In this document: piece after piece, positions 7,734-17,024 of the stretch
How positions within the stretch are numbered: the first letter of the stretch is position 1
Layout of the letters: each line of letters starts with the position of its first letter
Source: Tepidamorphus sp.
GTDB taxonomy: Bacteria > Pseudomonadota > Alphaproteobacteria > Rhizobiales > Tepidamorphaceae
NCBI GenBank assembly: GCA_028280885.1
Contig: JANQKY010000101.1
Coordinates: 1 to 35,950, forward strand
Direction of reading: 5' to 3'
DNA: 35,950 nt
Made by a program: the position numbers and the translations under genes
The notes under the pieces: model-generated
What the model was told of the DNA's origin: nothing
Seen by the model: the letters and a program-made list of their open reading frames with translations, nothing else
Database searches by the model: none

Positions 7734-9142
7734 GCCGGCTCCCCCTCGTGAAGCGCGGCGAGGTCGCCGGACAGCGCATGCGCCCAGTGGGTGATCGAGC
7801 CGGCGCCCAGACAGATCACGATATCGCCGGGCCTCGCCTCGGCGGCGATCTCGTCGGCAAGCGCCTCGGGGCCCGAGAGCGCGCGGGCGTCGCGATGCCC
7901 CGTCGCGGTGATCGCCGTGACGAGACTGTCGCGATCAGCCCCGGCGATCGGCGCTTCGCCGGCCTCGTAGACATCGGCGATGAAGACCGTATCGGCGTCG
8001 GCGAAACAGGCGGCGAAATCGTCGAACAGGCTGGAGAGCCGCGTATAGCGGTGCGGCTGCATGACGGCGATGACCCGGCCACTCGATTCTGAAGCCGCCC
8101 CCTTGGCCGCCGACAGCACCGCGGCGATTTCGACGGGATGATGGCCGTAATCGTCATAGATGCGAATGCCGTTCCACGTACCCGCAAGCGTGAAGCGGCG
8201 CTTGACGCCCTCATAGTCCCGAAAGGCCGCAACGATCGCCTCGGGCGCGATGCCGATCCGCCGGGCGACCGCGATCGCCGCGACCGCGTTCAGCGCGTTG
8301 TGCTTGCCCGGAACCGGCAGGGTGATCCCTTCCAGGCGTTCACTATCACCGAAGACAACGGAAAACGCCGTGCCGGTGCCGCTGTGGGAGAAGTCGACCA
8401 GCCGGATATCCGCGTCCGCGCTCTCGCCATAGGTCAGGACCGTCCGGTCGCGCAATTCCGGCAACAGGTCGCGCACCGCCGGATGATCGATGCAGACGAC
8501 GGCACAGCCGTAGAACGGCAGGCCCAGGACGAAATCCCGGAACGCCGTCCGGATCGCCTCGAAGGTGCCGAAGTGGTCGAGATGTTCGGGATCGATATTG
8601 GTGATGATGCCGATTTCCGACGGCAGCTTGAGGAACGAGCCGTCCGATTCATCCGCCTCGACGACAATCCAATCACCCTCGCCGATCCGGGCATTGCTGC
8701 CCCAGGCGGTGATGATGCCCCCATTGACGACCGTCGGGTCGAGCCCGCCGGCTTCGGTGAGCGCCGCCATCATCGTCGTCGTCGTGGTCTTGCCATGGGT
8801 GCCGGCGACCGCGATGCCGCGTTTGCCGCGCATCAGTTCGGCCAGCATGTCGGCACGATGAATGACCGGCAGGCCTCGCGCCCGCGCCGCGACGAGTTCC
8901 GGGTTGTCCGGCTTGATCGCGGTGGAGACCACCACGACGCGCGCATCGCCGAGATGGGCCGCGTCATGGCCGACGAAGACCGTCGCACCCTTCTCACGTA
9001 AACGTTTAACGTTAGCGCTGTCGGCTATGTCGCTGCCCTGAATCGCATATCCCCGCCCCAGCAGGATCTCGGCGATGCCGCTCATGCCGATGCCGCCGAT
9101 GGCGATGAAGTGGATGGCGCCGGTGTCTTCGGGCGGTCTCAT
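7730..9142 (-). CDS. murC: UDP-N-acetylmuramate--L-alanine ligase MurC
   Basis: MurC adds L-alanine to UDP-MurNAc with ATP, the first step of stem peptide assembly. The true start is the ATG at 9142 (MRPPEDTGAIHFIAIGGIGM), which overlaps the murG stop by 4 bp; the longer open frame to 9595 is murG sequence read in another frame. The 470-residue protein has the nucleotide-sugar Rossmann motif GGIGMSG near 16-22, the ATP loop GTHGKTTTT at 114-122, and NIDPEHLDHFG further on, all typical of MurC. Confidence 0.97.
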   Translation of the reverse strand: MRPPEDTGAIHFIAIGGIGMSGIAEILLGRGYAIQGSDIADSANVKRLREKGATVFVGHDAAHLGDARVVVVSTAIKPDNPELVAARARGLPVIHRADMLAELMRGKRGIAVAGTHGKTTTTTMMAALTEAGGLDPTVVNGGIITAWGSNARIGEGDWIVVEADESDGSFLKLPSEIGIITNIDPEHLDHFGTFEAIRTAFRDFVLGLPFYGCAVVCIDHPAVRDLLPELRDRTVLTYGESADADIRLVDFSHSGTGTAFSVVFGDSERLEGITLPVPGKHNALNAVAAIAVARRIGIAPEAIVAAFRDYEGVKRRFTLAGTWNGIRIYDDYGHHPVEIAAVLSAAKGAASESSGRVIAVMQPHRYTRLSSLFDDFAACFADADTVFIADVYEAGEAPIAGADRDSLVTAITATGHRDARALSGPEALADEIAAEARPGDIVICLGAGSITHWAHALSGDLAALHEGEPA

Positions 9143-10281
9143 GCGACGCTCGCCCCCTTCGCCTCGACCGGCCGGCCGTCGGCCAGCGCGGCGACCACGT
9201 CGGCGAGCGTTTCGGCGGCCATCGGATTGCCGACGGTGCTCGCAGCCGCCGCCGCGTCCGCCAGCATCCGCGGCTCGCGCATGCGCTGGGTCAGTTCCTC
9301 GGCCAGCCGGTGCGGCGTGAAGGCCGGCTGCGGCAACAGCCAGCCGCCCTTGGCCTGGGCGAGCGCCGTCGCGTTCAGAAGCTGGTCGTTGTCGATTGCG
9401 TGCGGCAGCGGGATCAGCATGCCCGGCCGGCCGATCACCGCCAGTTCGGCGACTGTGGAGGCGCCGGAGCGGGAGACGACGAGATGGGCATCGGCGATCC
9501 GCTTGGGCAGGTCCGGGAAGAACGGCGCCAATTCGGCCTCGAAGCCGATCGCCTGATAGGCCGATCGGACCCGGTCGAGATCCTCCTCGCGGCATTGCTG
9601 AACAAGCGTCAGCCGGGCGCGGAGCGTTTCATCAAGCCGGGCGATCGCGCCGGGCACCACGTCGGAAAAGATCCGCGCGCCCTGGCTGCCGCCGAAGACG
9701 AGCAGGTTGAACGGCCCGTCCTCCGATGGCGCGACATAGGGCGTGGCGGCCTCCTTGACGGCGGCGCGCACCGGCGCGCCGGTCTGGACGGCCTTCGCCG
9801 CGTTCGCCTCGCCGAGCATATGGACCTTGGGGAAGCTCGTGGCGATGACGTCGACCCGGCCGGCGAGCAGGCGGTTGGCCCGGCCCATCACCGCGTTCTG
9901 GTCGTGGATCACCGTCTTGACGCGCCTCAGGCCCGCCGCGATCACCGGGGTGAGCGTCGGATAGCCGCCGAAACCGACCACGACGCGCGGCTTCAGCCGC
10001 CCGATCAGGAAGAAGGCGCGGATGACGCCAAGGCCGAGCACCCACATTGTCTTGAGGTAGGACAGCGGATTGCCGCCCCGGACGGTGGCGGCCGGCACGA
10101 TATGCGTCTTCCCGGCCGGGAACCTGCTGCCGTAGCGGTCGCCGCGCTCATCGGTGACGAGATCGACCCGGTAGCCGCGCTCAAGCAGCACCTCGGCGAG
10201 CGCCTGGGCGGGAAACAGATGCCCGCCGGTGCCGCCCGCCGCCAGCAGGATCAGGCCCTTGTCGTCCTTTGAACCAGTCAC
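9139..10281 (-). CDS. murG: Lipid II-forming GlcNAc transferase MurG
   Basis: MurG transfers GlcNAc from UDP-GlcNAc to lipid I on the cytoplasmic face of the inner membrane, giving lipid II. The start is the GTG at 10281, which forms a GTGA overlap with the ftsW stop; the open frame upstream of it is ftsW in another phase. The 380-residue product carries the GGTGGH motif at 16-21 and the GT-B fold segments VVGFGGYPTLTPVIAA and VFGGSQGARIFSDVVPGAI. SRSGASTVAELAVIGRPGML contributes the UDP-GlcNAc site. It sits between ftsW and murC as in the classical order. Confidence 0.96.
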   Translation of the reverse strand: MTGSKDDKGLILLAAGGTGGHLFPAQALAEVLLERGYRVDLVTDERGDRYGSRFPAGKTHIVPAATVRGGNPLSYLKTMWVLGLGVIRAFFLIGRLKPRVVVGFGGYPTLTPVIAAGLRRVKTVIHDQNAVMGRANRLLAGRVDVIATSFPKVHMLGEANAAKAVQTGAPVRAAVKEAATPYVAPSEDGPFNLLVFGGSQGARIFSDVVPGAIARLDETLRARLTLVQQCREEDLDRVRSAYQAIGFEAELAPFFPDLPKRIADAHLVVSRSGASTVAELAVIGRPGMLIPLPHAIDNDQLLNATALAQAKGGWLLPQPAFTPHRLAEELTQRMREPRMLADAAAAASTVGNPMAAETLADVVAALADGRPVEAKGASVA

Positions 10282-11435
10282 GTCGCGGGCACTCCGGTCG
10301 GGGCTGTAAGATCGGTGATCACCGGCTTGGTCTTCGGCCGCCGGCGGGTGAGGCTCAGCACGATGCCCATCGCGAAGGCGAGCGACAGGATCGACGAGCC
10401 GCCATAGGAGATAAATGGCAGGGTCATGCCCTTGGCCGGCATCAGGTGCAGGTTGACGGCCATGTTGATGACCGATTGCAGGCCGAACAGCACGATCAGC
10501 CCGGTCACCGACAGCCGCAGGAAAGGCTCGCGTTCGTTGAGCGCGTGGGTCAGGCCCCGCAGCACGACGAAGGCGAAGGCGGCGACCAGGATCAGGCAGA
10601 CGACGATGCCGAACTCCTCCGCCGTCACCGCGAAGATGAAGTCGGTATGGGAATCCGGCAGGCTCTGCTTGACGGTGCCCTCGCCCGGCCCGCGCCCGAG
10701 CCAGCCGCCGCGCACGAAGGATTCGATCGCGGTATCGATCTGGAAGGTGTCGCCGGATTCGGGATCGAAAAAGCGGTCGATGCGGCCGCGCACATGCGAG
10801 ATCGACAGATAGGCGACGACGATCCCGCCGATGCCGAGCCCGCCAAGCGCGATGATCCAGATCCACGGCATGCCGGCGGCAAAGAACAGCGCCCCCCAGA
10901 CCATCACCGACAGCATCGTCTGGCCGAAATCGGGCTGCGGCACGAGCAGGCCGACGAACATCAGCAGCATGATCACGGCAAGCAGGTTGCCGGGCATGTC
11001 GGGCCGCTTGAGGCGTTCGGAAAAGGCCCAGGCGACCAGCACGACGAAGGCCGGCTTGACGAATTCGGACGGCTGGACGGCAATGCCGGCAATCGAGAGC
11101 CAGCGCCGCGCGCCCTTTACCTCCGCGCCGAATTGCAGGGTCAGCGCCATCATGACGAGCCCGCCGATGAAGATGACCAGCGCGGTGCGCCGGATCTGGC
11201 GCGGGGTCATCATCGAAACGCCGATCATCACGATCAGCGCCGGAACGACGAACATGGCGTGGCGCTTAACGAAGTGAAACTGGTCGATGCCCAGACGCTG
11301 GGCGACCGGCGGGCTTGCGGCAAGCGACAGCACCAGGCCGCCGAGGATCAGCGCCAGGATCGCGCCGAGCAGGACCCGGTCGACGGTCCACCACCACCGC
11401 GCGATCGGACGGTCATCGGTCCGCGCGAACATCAC
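10278..11435 (-). CDS. ftsW: Septal peptidoglycan glycosyltransferase FtsW (SEDS family)
   Basis: FtsW is the SEDS-family polymerase that makes septal glycan strands with FtsI. The 385-residue protein is strongly hydrophobic, with about ten membrane segments. It has the SEDS features ARRWLSIAGIAVQPSEFVKP and SLPDSHTDFIFAVTAEEFG, the latter belonging to the large periplasmic loop. It ends in a basic cytoplasmic tail (RRRPKTKP). It overlaps murD upstream and murG downstream by 4 bp each. Confidence 0.97.
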   Translation of the reverse strand: MMFARTDDRPIARWWWTVDRVLLGAILALILGGLVLSLAASPPVAQRLGIDQFHFVKRHAMFVVPALIVMIGVSMMTPRQIRRTALVIFIGGLVMMALTLQFGAEVKGARRWLSIAGIAVQPSEFVKPAFVVLVAWAFSERLKRPDMPGNLLAVIMLLMFVGLLVPQPDFGQTMLSVMVWGALFFAAGMPWIWIIALGGLGIGGIVVAYLSISHVRGRIDRFFDPESGDTFQIDTAIESFVRGGWLGRGPGEGTVKQSLPDSHTDFIFAVTAEEFGIVVCLILVAAFAFVVLRGLTHALNEREPFLRLSVTGLIVLFGLQSVINMAVNLHLMPAKGMTLPFISYGGSSILSLAFAMGIVLSLTRRRPKTKPVITDLTAPTGVPAT

Positions 11436-12865
11436 GCTGCCTCCCCAGTTGCTCTACCGGTGATCTCACTATTGGTCGTGACCGGCGCGAAGCCGTCGAG
11501 CCGGGCGACCGCGTCGCGGAACGCCGCGCCGCGGGCCTCGAAATCGGGAAACTGATCGAAGGAGGCGCAGGCCGGCGCCAACAACACGACCGGCTCGGCC
11601 GCCGCCTCCGCCGAAGCGTTTCGCGCCGCCACTTGAACCGCCCGATCGAGATCGCCGCAGATCTCGTGCGGGACCGTTCCGCTTAATGTCGCGGCGAAAT
11701 CGTCCGCCGCCTCGCCAATCAGATAGGCCCGGTCGATGCGCGGAAAGTACTCCCGCAACGGCTCGATCCCGCCCGATTTCGCCCGCCCGCCGGCGATCCA
11801 GTGGATCGCATCGAAACTCGCCAGCGACCGCGCCGCCGCATCGGCGTTGGTCGCCTTGGAATCGTTGACGAAGAGGACCCGGCCGACCCGGCCGACCCGC
11901 TCCATGCGGTGGGCGAGGCCCGGAAAGCTCGCAAGGCCCGCCGCGATCTCTTCGGCCGTCAGGCCCAGGGCGAGCGCCACGGCGGCTGCCACGGCGGCGT
12001 TCTGGGCATTGTGCGTACCGCGCAGGGCGGGCGCCTCGGCAAGATCGGCGATCGTCGTGGTGGCGCCATGATCAGCGAGAACGACCTTGCCATCCGCCAC
12101 ATAGACACCGGCCTCAAGTGATTTCGCCGCCGACACCCGGGTGACGGACCGCCCTCTCGCTTCCAACCGATCGGCTGTGCCCGTCGTCCAGTCGTCGTCG
12201 ACGGCGATGACCGCCTTGTCCGCCGCCTCGCCAATCCGCGCCTTGATCGCGGCGTAGTTCGCAAGCGTGCCGTGCCGGTCGAGATGATCGGGCGTGACGT
12301 TGAGCAACACACCGACGCTCGGCGTCAGCGTCGGGGTCAGATCGATCTGGTAGGAGGAGAGTTCCAGCACATAGGCCCGCTCCGGCGACAGCGGCTCGAG
12401 GCTCAGCACCGCCTTGCCGATATTGCCGCCGACCGAGACGGTGCGTCCGGCTTGCTCGAGCAGATGGCCGATCAGCGCCGTCGTGGTCGACTTGCCGTTG
12501 GTGCCGGTGATCGCGACGACCGGCGCATCCGGCGCGATCCGGGCGCGTTCGGCGAAGAACAGTTCCGTATCGCCGATGACCGGGACGCCCGCTTCCCTTG
12601 CCCGCTCGACCGTCCAGTGCGGCCTGGGATGGGTGAGCGGCACGCCGGGCGACAGCACCAGCGCGTCGAGTTTCGACCAGTCGGCGGCATGCAGATCGGC
12701 GACCGGAAAGCCCTGATCCCGCGCCTCGTTCACCCGCGGCTCGGAATCATCGAAGGCCAGCACCTGCGCCCCGCCGGCCATCAGCGCGCGCACGGCCTCG
12801 AGCCCGGAACGGGCGAGGCCGAAGACCGCGACGGTCCGATTGGCGTAAGTGGTGACCGGAATCAT
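11432..12865 (-). CDS. murD: UDP-N-acetylmuramoyl-L-alanine--D-glutamate ligase MurD
   Basis: MurD adds D-glutamate to UDP-MurNAc-L-Ala. The start is the ATG at 12865 (MIPVTTYANRTVAVFGLARSG); an open frame continues far upstream but only through mraY read out of phase. The 477-residue product has an N-terminal Rossmann domain (residues 10-75), the ATP loop GTNGKST at 121-127, and NVTPDHLDRHGTLANYAAIK as the central-domain signature. It lies 5 bp after mraY and overlaps ftsW by 4 bp. Confidence 0.97.
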   Translation of the reverse strand: MIPVTTYANRTVAVFGLARSGLEAVRALMAGGAQVLAFDDSEPRVNEARDQGFPVADLHAADWSKLDALVLSPGVPLTHPRPHWTVERAREAGVPVIGDTELFFAERARIAPDAPVVAITGTNGKSTTTALIGHLLEQAGRTVSVGGNIGKAVLSLEPLSPERAYVLELSSYQIDLTPTLTPSVGVLLNVTPDHLDRHGTLANYAAIKARIGEAADKAVIAVDDDWTTGTADRLEARGRSVTRVSAAKSLEAGVYVADGKVVLADHGATTTIADLAEAPALRGTHNAQNAAVAAAVALALGLTAEEIAAGLASFPGLAHRMERVGRVGRVLFVNDSKATNADAAARSLASFDAIHWIAGGRAKSGGIEPLREYFPRIDRAYLIGEAADDFAATLSGTVPHEICGDLDRAVQVAARNASAEAAAEPVVLLAPACASFDQFPDFEARGAAFRDAVARLDGFAPVTTNSEITGRATGEAA

Positions 12866-12870
12866 GTCGC

Positions 12871-13953
12871 CTACCGCAGTTTCAGGGTCGACAGGCCGAT
12901 CAGGGCCAGCACGACCGCAATGATCCAGAAGCGCACGACGATCTGCGGCTCCTTCCAGCCAAGCTGCTCGAAATGATGATGGATCGGCGCCATCTTGAAG
13001 ACGCGCTTGCCGAACATCTGAAAGGAAATCACCTGGACGATGACGGAGACCGCCTCCAGCACGAACAGCCCGCCGATGATCGCCAGCACGATCTCGTGCT
13101 TGGTGGCGACGCTGACCGAGCCGAGCATGCCGCCGAGCGCCAGCGATCCGGTGTCGCCCATGAAGATCGAGGCCGGCGGCGCGTTGAACCATAAAAAGCC
13201 GAGCCCCGCGCCGATCAGCGCCCCGCACAGGACCGAGAGTTCGCCGGTGCCGGGCACGAAATTGATCTGCAGGTAGTCGGAAAAGACCGCGTTGCCGACG
13301 AGATAGGAGATCATGCCGAAGGAGGCCGCCGCGATCATCACCGGCACGATGGCAAGCCCGTCGAGCCCGTCGGTCAGGTTCACCGCATTGCCCGCGCCGA
13401 CGATGACGAAGGCGCCGAAGGCGATGAAGAACCAGCTTAAGTTGATGACGAAATCCTTGAAGAAGGGAAAGGCGAGCGAGGTCGAGAACGGCTTGGCGCC
13501 GACCTGCGCGATCGCGAAGACGGCAAGGCCGGCGATCACCAGTTCGAGCGCGATGCGCTGGCGCCCGCCGAAGCCCTTGGAGGAGGATTTCGTCACCTTG
13601 AGATAGTCGTCGTAAAGGCCGATCAGGCCGAAACCGACGGTGACGATCAGCACGATCCAGACGTAAGGGTTGGTGAGATTGCCCCACAGAAGCGTCGCGA
13701 CCAGGAAGCCGGTCAGGATCATCAGACCGCCCATGGTCGGCGTGCCCTGCTTGGCGAAATGCCCTTCCGGCCCGTCCTCGCGGATCGGCTGGCCATGGCC
13801 CTGGCGGATGCGCAGCGACTTGATGATCTGCGGCCCGAACAGGAACACGAAGACCAGCGCCGTCATCATCGCCGCCCCGGTCCGGAACGTGATGTAGCGA
13901 AACACGTTGAAGAGCGGCACCGTGTCGGCGAAATCGACCAGCAGGTAGAGCAT
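12871..13953 (-). CDS. mraY: Phospho-MurNAc-pentapeptide transferase MraY
   Basis: MraY transfers phospho-MurNAc-pentapeptide to undecaprenyl phosphate, forming lipid I at the inner membrane. The 360-residue length and ten-helix hydrophobicity are typical. Diagnostic motifs are GHFAKQGTPTMGGLMIL (64-80), the aspartate pair in GLYDDYLK (D115, D116), NAVNLTDGLDGLA, FMGDTGSLALGG and the C-terminal IHHHFE. It is followed by murD after 5 bp and preceded by murF across a 63-bp gap, one of the larger gaps in the cluster. Confidence 0.98.
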   Translation of the reverse strand: MLYLLVDFADTVPLFNVFRYITFRTGAAMMTALVFVFLFGPQIIKSLRIRQGHGQPIREDGPEGHFAKQGTPTMGGLMILTGFLVATLLWGNLTNPYVWIVLIVTVGFGLIGLYDDYLKVTKSSSKGFGGRQRIALELVIAGLAVFAIAQVGAKPFSTSLAFPFFKDFVINLSWFFIAFGAFVIVGAGNAVNLTDGLDGLAIVPVMIAAASFGMISYLVGNAVFSDYLQINFVPGTGELSVLCGALIGAGLGFLWFNAPPASIFMGDTGSLALGGMLGSVSVATKHEIVLAIIGGLFVLEAVSVIVQVISFQMFGKRVFKMAPIHHHFEQLGWKEPQIVVRFWIIAVVLALIGLSTLKLR

Positions 13954-14016
13954 CAGTCAGTCCGTCCCATCGCGTTTCGCCCGATTGTCGCAAGGCCCCG
14001 GCTTGAAAACCGCATC

Positions 14017-15453
14017 TCACGCAGCCCCCGCGGTTTCGGTCGTCTTGTCCGCCACCGGATAGGCGGCCCGCAACGCCTCGACGATCGGTCCCATCCGGCT
14101 GCCGAGCGAGCCCTTGACCATGATCACGTCGCCCGCCTGAAGCTCGGTCACGACGGACTTAACCAGTTGGTCCGAGGTCTGCGCGTGGCGGCCGCGGCGC
14201 GTCTGCGGCACGGCGTCGTAGAGCGCCCGCATATGCGGCCCGCAGGCAAACAGCAGATCGACGAAAGCGTCCTCGACCGGCCCGGCCAGCGCCCGGTGCA
14301 GGTCCTCGGCCGCCTCGCCCAGTTCCAGCATGTCGCCGAGCACGGCGATCCGCCGCCCCCGGAAGCCCGGCTCGGTCTGGTGCAACAGGTCGAGCGCGGC
14401 GCGCATCGAGGCCGGATTGGCGTTGTAGCTCTCGTCGATCAGCGTGATCGTTCCGCCCGGCACGCTGAGCACCGTCTGCGCCCCCCGGCCCCTCGGCGCC
14501 TGCATGTCGGCGAGCGCCACAGCGGCGAGCGCCAGATCGGCGCCGGCGAGCTTGACGGCCGCCAGCACGGCGAGGCTGTTGCCGACCAGATGCCGGCCCG
14601 GCGCGCCGTATTTATAGGTCACCTTGGTGCCGAGGATGTCGGCATCGACGCAGGAGCAGTCCGGGTGCAGCGCGACCTGTTCCAGCCGGGCATCGGCCCC
14701 CTCCGCCTCGCCGAAGGAGACGATGCGCTCGGCCCGTGTCCGCGCCACCGCCGAGAGCCGTTCAAATTGCGGATTGTCGGCGTTCAGGACGGCGATGCCG
14801 CCGGGCTCCAGCCCCTCGAAGATCTCCGCCTTGGCGTCGGCGATCTTCTCCACCGTGCCGAAGAACTCAAGGTGCACCGGCTCGACCGTGGTGATGATCG
14901 CGATCTGTGGCCGGACCTGCCGGGTCAGCGCGGCGATCTCGCCGGGCGCGTTCATGCCCATCTCGAAGACGCCGTAGCGCGTATCGGCCGGCATCCGGGC
15001 AAGCGTCAGCGGCACGCCCCAGTGATTGTTGTAGGAGGCAGCCGAGGCATGGGTCGGACCGGACCGGGATAGCGCTATCTTCAGCGCCTCCTTCGAGCCG
15101 GTCTTGCCGACCGAGCCGGTGATGCCGATGATCCTCGCATCCGTGCGCGCGCGCGCCGCCTGTCCGAGCGCCCGCAAGCCGTCGAGCACGTCCGGCACGA
15201 CGACCAATGCCCCGGCTGCGGGATCGAAGGCGTCGGCGTGCGCCTCGTCGACGACCGCGACCGATGCGCCGGATTCGAACGCTTTGACGACGAAATCATG
15301 GCCATCGAAGCGGTCGCCCCGGATCGCGAAGAAGGCATCGCCTGCCTCAAGCGTCCGCGTGTCGATCGAGATGCCCGTAATCGGCTTTATGTCGCCGATC
15401 ACGCGGCCGTCCATGGCCTGAACGAAATCCGCAGCCGTCCACAGGATGCTCAT
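14017..15453 (-). CDS. murF: UDP-MurNAc-tripeptide--D-alanyl-D-alanine ligase MurF
   Basis: MurF adds the D-Ala-D-Ala dipeptide made by Ddl, completing the cytoplasmic pentapeptide precursor. The 478-residue product has the three Mur-ligase domains. The ATP loop reads GITGSVGKTGSKEA at 110-123; the residue after GKT is glycine instead of the usual Ser/Thr, with a serine one place later, a form I recall in other alphaproteobacterial MurF proteins. DESYNANPASMRAAL and VLGDMLELG are MurF signatures. Its start overlaps the murE stop by 4 bp. Confidence 0.96.
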   Translation of the reverse strand: MSILWTAADFVQAMDGRVIGDIKPITGISIDTRTLEAGDAFFAIRGDRFDGHDFVVKAFESGASVAVVDEAHADAFDPAAGALVVVPDVLDGLRALGQAARARTDARIIGITGSVGKTGSKEALKIALSRSGPTHASAASYNNHWGVPLTLARMPADTRYGVFEMGMNAPGEIAALTRQVRPQIAIITTVEPVHLEFFGTVEKIADAKAEIFEGLEPGGIAVLNADNPQFERLSAVARTRAERIVSFGEAEGADARLEQVALHPDCSCVDADILGTKVTYKYGAPGRHLVGNSLAVLAAVKLAGADLALAAVALADMQAPRGRGAQTVLSVPGGTITLIDESYNANPASMRAALDLLHQTEPGFRGRRIAVLGDMLELGEAAEDLHRALAGPVEDAFVDLLFACGPHMRALYDAVPQTRRGRHAQTSDQLVKSVVTELQAGDVIMVKGSLGSRMGPIVEALRAAYPVADKTTETAGAA

Positions 15454-16964
15454 GCCGCCCCTCCCCCAATCGCGCCCGTCTCACGGGCTTCACGCGCCGC
15501 CAGCGCCTCGACGACCACCTCATGGTCGGAGAACGGCAGCACCGTGTCGCCGATAATCTGCCCGGTCTCGTGCCCCTTGCCCGCGACCAGCAGGATATCG
15601 CCTGATTCTAAAGCGTTGACGGCAGCGAAAATCGCCTCGCGCCGGTCGCCGATCTCCCGCGCGCCCGGCGCGTCGGCCAGCATCTCCGCGCGGATGTCGG
15701 CGGGATCCTCGCTGCGCGGATTGTCGTCGGTGATGATGACGGCATCGGCATTGTCGGCCGCCGCCCGGCCCATCATCGGCCGCTTGCCCGGATCGCGGTC
15801 GCCGCCAGCCCCGATCACGATCGACAGGCGGCCCCGCGCAAACGGGCGCAGCGCCTTGAGCGCGTTCACCACGCCGTCGGGCTTGTGGCAATAGTCGACG
15901 AAGACCATCGCCCCGTCCGCACCGACGCCGCCGGCCATCGTCCCGACATGCTCAAGCCGCCCGCGGGCACCCTCCAGCGTCTGCAGCGCTTCGAGCGCGT
16001 CATCGGCCGGCACGCCGGCGGCGATCGCAAGGCCGGCGGCGACAAGCGCGTTGGAAACCTGGAACCCTCCGGCAAGCGGCAGCACGATCTCGCGCCGACT
16101 GCCGTCGACCTCAAGCGCCAGCCGCTGGCGGAAGCCGTCCGGCCGGGCATCGAGCAACTGAATGAAACCGCCGGTCCGCCCGACCGTCATCACCTGCTGG
16201 CCGCGCGACAGCGCGATGTCGGCAACCCGGACGGCGATCGCCGTGTCCGCGTCGATCACCGCCGGCGCGCCTTGCGGCAGCAGGGCCTCGAACAGCCGCA
16301 TCTTGGCGGCGAAATAGGCTTCGAATGTGTGATGATAATCGAGATGGTCGCGGCCGAGATTGGTGAAGGCGGCGGCGGTAAGGCGGACGCCGTCGAGGCG
16401 ATGCTGGTCGAGCCCGTGGCTGGAGGCCTCCATCACCCCATGGGTAACGCCGCCATCGGCGAGTGCCTTGAGGATGCGGTGCAATTCGACCGGATCGGGC
16501 GTCGTCAGCGATCCGTAGGTGCCGCCGTCGGGCCCCACCACGCCGATCGTGCCGAGGCTTGCCGCGCGATGTCCCGCGGCCGCGAAGATCTGGCGGGCGA
16601 AGGCTGCCACCGAGGTCTTGCCGCTGGTGCCGGTGACGGCGACCATCGTCTCCGGCTGCCCGCCATAGAACCGCGCCGCCGCGATCGCCAGCGCGTGGCG
16701 GGGATCGGCGACACGGATCACAGGGATATCGACGTCGAGGACCGCGTCCGGACCCGCCAGCACGGCGGCGGCGCCGCTGGCTGCCGCGTCACCCGCAAAA
16801 CGCGCGCCGTCCGTCCGGCGGCCGGACAGGGCGGCGAACAGATAGCCGGGCTCGACCGCGCGGCTGTCGGCGGTGAGCCCTGTAATCTCGATGTCGGTGG
16901 CGCCGTCGATTGCGTGGGGCGCCGCGTCCGCGATATCGGCGTCTAGTAGCGCATGAAGCTCCAT
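15450..16964 (-). CDS. murE: UDP-MurNAc-dipeptide--meso-diaminopimelate ligase MurE
   Basis: MurE adds the third residue of the stem peptide. The 504-residue protein has an N-terminal UDP-sugar domain (TADSRAVEPGYLFAALSG), the ATP loop GTSGKTS at 112-118, and the DNPR motif at 414-417, which marks meso-diaminopimelate rather than lysine specificity. The peptidoglycan is therefore predicted to be the usual Gram-negative A1gamma type. It lies 60 bp after ftsI and overlaps murF by 4 bp. Confidence 0.97.
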   Translation of the reverse strand: MELHALLDADIADAAPHAIDGATDIEITGLTADSRAVEPGYLFAALSGRRTDGARFAGDAAASGAAAVLAGPDAVLDVDIPVIRVADPRHALAIAAARFYGGQPETMVAVTGTSGKTSVAAFARQIFAAAGHRAASLGTIGVVGPDGGTYGSLTTPDPVELHRILKALADGGVTHGVMEASSHGLDQHRLDGVRLTAAAFTNLGRDHLDYHHTFEAYFAAKMRLFEALLPQGAPAVIDADTAIAVRVADIALSRGQQVMTVGRTGGFIQLLDARPDGFRQRLALEVDGSRREIVLPLAGGFQVSNALVAAGLAIAAGVPADDALEALQTLEGARGRLEHVGTMAGGVGADGAMVFVDYCHKPDGVVNALKALRPFARGRLSIVIGAGGDRDPGKRPMMGRAAADNADAVIITDDNPRSEDPADIRAEMLADAPGAREIGDRREAIFAAVNALESGDILLVAGKGHETGQIIGDTVLPFSDHEVVVEALAAREARETGAIGGGAA

Positions 16965-17024
16965 GGATGTGGCCGGTTCGTCATTGTCGTGCGTAGGTCT
17001 GGTCTCGCCCGCATGTCCGTTCCC

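Noticed and set aside
12866..14020. Apparent fusion of murD with a 385-residue N-terminal extension
   Set aside because: The extension is mraY read in another frame. The ATG at 12865 starts a normal MurD 5 bp after the mraY stop. The same reasoning removes the long frames upstream of ftsZ, ddl, murC and murG.
14350..14420. Loss of the Ser/Thr after GKT in the MurF ATP loop (about 15098-15124 on the minus strand) as a sign of inactivation
   Set aside because: The GKTGSKE form is one I recall in other alphaproteobacterial MurF proteins, and all other motifs are intact in an essential gene.
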